Below, piece after piece: positions 4,428 to 5,452 of a stretch of 5,452 bases of DNA. The stretch is from Phycisphaerales bacterium (GTDB lineage: Bacteria; Planctomycetota; Phycisphaerae; Phycisphaerales; SM1A02). How positions within the stretch are numbered: the first letter of the stretch is position 1; every line of letters begins with the position of its first letter. Below the pieces are notes generated by a model. The model saw only the letters and a list, made by a program, of their open reading frames with translations, was not told where the DNA came from and searched no databases. The stretch spans positions 1 through 5,452 of the forward strand of contig JAGQOI010000336.1 in NCBI GenBank assembly GCA_020427625.1. Reading direction: 5' to 3'. The position numbers and the translations under genes are program-made.

Positions 4428-5452
4428 TTCTTGCACTGCTTGATCGCAGCATCAGCGCAGATCTGATCCCACTCGGTGTCGCAGCAGAACGGGTCCTGGC
4501 TGCAGATGAGCTCGCAGCAGGCGATGTCATCGCAACCGGGGGTGCCGTTCGCCTGGCCGCAGGGGCCGGCGCCCTTGCCGCAGGCGTCGCCGCCGCCACC
4601 GCCGCAGAGATCAGCCGCCTCATCGGCGCAGATCTGATCCCACTCGGTGTCACAGCAGAACGGATCGACCGCACAGACGGTCTGGCAGCACTCGACATCG
4701 TCGCAGCCGGGCGTGCCGTTGGGCTCGCCGCACGAGCCGGAGCCCGGGCCGCAGGCTTCGCCGCCGCCGCCGCAGAGGTCCGCGGCTTCGCCGGCACAGA
4801 TGCCGTCCCACTCGGTGTCGCAGCAGAACGGATCGACGGCGCAGACCGCTTCGCAGCACTCCACGTCATCGCAACCGGGCGTGCCGTTGGGCTCGCCGCA
4901 CGGGCCGGAGCCCGGGCCGCAGGCTTCGCCGCCGCCGTCGCACGGGCCCCACGCAGCGAGGAGCATCGCGAGATCGGCCGGGCCGACGTTGCCGTCGCCG
5001 TCGATGTCGGTCGAGCACGGGCTGCCGCTGCCGCCCGTGTTCCAGTCGGCGAGCAGCGCCGCGAGATCGGCCGGGCAGACGTTGCCGTCGCCGTCGATGT
5101 CGCCGGGGCATTCGCAGACCGGACCGCCGCCGCAGAGATCCGCGGCTTCGTCGACGCAGATCGCGTCCCACTCGGTATCGCAGCAGAACGGATCGACCGC
5201 ACACACGGTCATGCAGCACTCGACGTCATCGCAGCCGGGCGTGCCGTTGGGCTCGCCGCACGAGCCGGAGCCCGGGCCGCACGCCTCGCCACCGCCGCCA
5301 CAGAGCTCGGCGGCCTGATCAGCGCAGAGCTGATCCCACTCGGTGTCGCAGCAGAACGGGTCGACCGCACAGACGGTCTGGCAGCACTCGACGTCATCGC
5401 AGCCGGGCGTGCCGTTGGGCTCGCCGCACGGGCCGGAGCCCGGGCCGCAGGC
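4424..5452 (-). CDS. Cysteine-rich tandem-repeat protein with internal dockerin-like module (C-terminal part)
   Basis: The frame is open from the window edge to the TGA at 4426-4424, so 342 C-terminal residues are visible and the start, with any signal peptide, is outside. There are five repeats of about 55 residues, each with 10 cysteines. They follow the pattern ACGxGxGxCG, NGTPGCDD, a CC pair, VCAVDPFCCDTEWD, then xxCxxxAxxLC and a poly-Gly linker. Between repeats 2 and 3 lies a dockerin type I-like module with two DIDGDGNV calcium loops, each followed by ADL..LL..W. The visible part has 55 Cys in 342 residues, which points to a disulfide-rich extracellular or cell-surface protein. The ATG at 5212 is an internal Met, not the start. 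Dockerins bind cohesins in cellulosomes; in planctomycetes similar modules are common without known cohesin partners. Biological role unknown. It ends in a terminator 58 nt downstream. Confidence 0.88.
   Translation of the reverse strand, partial: ACGPGSGPCGEPNGTPGCDDVECCQTVCAVDPFCCDTEWDQLCADQAAELCGGGGEACGPGSGSCGEPNGTPGCDDVECCMTVCAVDPFCCDTEWDAICVDEAADLCGGGPVCECPGDIDGDGNVCPADLAALLADWNTGGSGSPCSTDIDGDGNVGPADLAMLLAAWGPCDGGGEACGPGSGPCGEPNGTPGCDDVECCEAVCAVDPFCCDTEWDGICAGEAADLCGGGGEACGPGSGSCGEPNGTPGCDDVECCQTVCAVDPFCCDTEWDQICADEAADLCGGGGGDACGKGAGPCGQANGTPGCDDIACCELICSQDPFCCDTEWDQICADAAIKQCKN
4427..4585 (-). repeat. Cys-rich repeat unit 5 (C-terminal, divergent)
   Basis: This unit encodes 53 residues that end the protein (final residues QCKN). 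The 10 cysteines and the DPFCCDTEWDQICAD core are kept. Elsewhere it differs from the other units (ACGKGAGPCGQANGT, DDIACCELICSQ), as expected for the edge unit of an array. Confidence 0.85.
4586..4756 (-). repeat. Cys-rich repeat unit 4
   Basis: This unit encodes 57 residues, GSGSCG type, with ECCQTVCAV and a GGGGGD linker. Over 4645-4756 it differs from unit 1 (5341-5452) at only 5 of 112 bases. Confidence 0.85.
4757..4924 (-). repeat. Cys-rich repeat unit 3
   Basis: This unit encodes 56 residues, GSGPCG type, with ECCEAVCAV and DGICAGEAADLC. It is the first unit after the dockerin-like module and differs from unit 1 at 9 of the 112 aligned bases. Confidence 0.85.
4940..5101 (-). other. 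Dockerin type I-like calcium-binding module inside the repeat protein
   Basis: Two 31-residue halves each begin with the 12-residue loop pattern DxDGDGxxxxAD (loop 1 at 5066-5101, loop 2 at 4973-5008), with Asp at positions 1, 3, 5 and 12, followed by LA.LLA.W. The halves share 40 of 41 bases between 5061-5101 and 4968-5008. The module is complete and sits between repeats 2 and 3 rather than at a terminus. Confidence 0.85.
5123..5284 (-). repeat. Cys-rich repeat unit 2
   Basis: This unit encodes 54 residues, GSGSCG type, with ECCMTVCAV and DAICVDEAADLC. The linker is short (GGG), then the chain leads through PVCECPG into the dockerin-like module. Confidence 0.85.
5285..5452 (-). repeat. Cys-rich repeat unit 1 (first visible; array may continue)
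   Basis: This unit encodes 56 residues, GSGPCG type, with ECCQTVCAV and DQLCADQAAELC. It begins exactly at the window edge in frame, so further units may precede it. Confidence 0.8.

Noticed and set aside
5212..5212. ATG at 5212 as the start of the repeat gene
   Set aside because: The frame remains open to the window edge and encodes another full repeat unit before this Met, which lies inside unit 2 (ECCMTVC).
4647..5318. Plus-strand open frame (223 codons) with repeated QQNGSTAQT and PGVPLGSPHEPEPGP words
   Set aside because: Its repeats are the mirror of the minus-strand Cys-rich repeat units. The minus-strand frame has the dockerin motif and the terminator, so this is the antisense shadow.
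4427..5452. CRISPR-like or mobile-element array
   Set aside because: The repeats are in-frame coding units of about 168 bp without unique spacers, and no integrase, transposase or target duplication is seen.

Overview
The window is very GC-rich (strong G/C at third codon positions) and most likely comes from a planctomycete of the Phycisphaerae/Phycisphaerales type or a close relative. The main clue is the gene at the right edge. It encodes a secreted-type, cysteine-rich repeat protein with a dockerin-like module whose halves read DIDGDGNV..ADL..LLA.W, a style I associate with the 'GC-type dockerin' proteins of that group. This assignment is an inference from protein style, not from a marker gene.

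Layout. Positions 1-126 (minus) hold the first 42 codons of a Fur/PerR-family metal- or peroxide-responsive repressor, cut by the window edge. A 159-bp divergent intergenic region follows, with overlapping -10-like elements for both directions and GC-rich inverted repeats in the plus-strand leader. Positions 286-2646 (plus) are a probable three-gene operon: a ketol-acid reductoisomerase (ilvC), undecaprenyl-diphosphatase (uppP) and a CsaA/tRNA-binding-domain protein. The first gap is 46 bp and the uppP/csaA junction is a GTGA overlap. All three genes start with GTG and each has a visible ribosome binding site. Positions 2741-3565 (plus) encode an unrecognised membrane protein with a cytosolic or periplasmic tail containing two CxxC pairs and a fifth cysteine. 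It converges on a CPBP (CAAX-protease/bacteriocin-processing) family membrane protein at 3590-4306 (minus), with 24 bp between stop codons. Positions 4307-4423 are non-coding: three hairpins in a row, the last a strong intrinsic terminator read on the minus strand. Positions 4424-5452 (minus) are the C-terminal 342 residues of the cysteine-rich protein. It has five tandem ~55-residue repeats with 10 Cys each, interrupted between the second and third visible repeats by a complete two-loop dockerin-like module.

How the genes relate. IlvC (valine/leucine/isoleucine synthesis), UppP (recycling of the C55 lipid carrier for cell-wall glycans) and CsaA (tRNA-binding fold, export-related chaperone in Bacillus) have no shared pathway, so their linkage looks like a housekeeping operon of convenience. 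The cysteine-rich protein is insulated from its downstream neighbour by the terminator. Nothing here looks like a mobile element, phage, CRISPR array or defence island. The least explained items are the repeat protein with its internal dockerin and the CxxC membrane protein.
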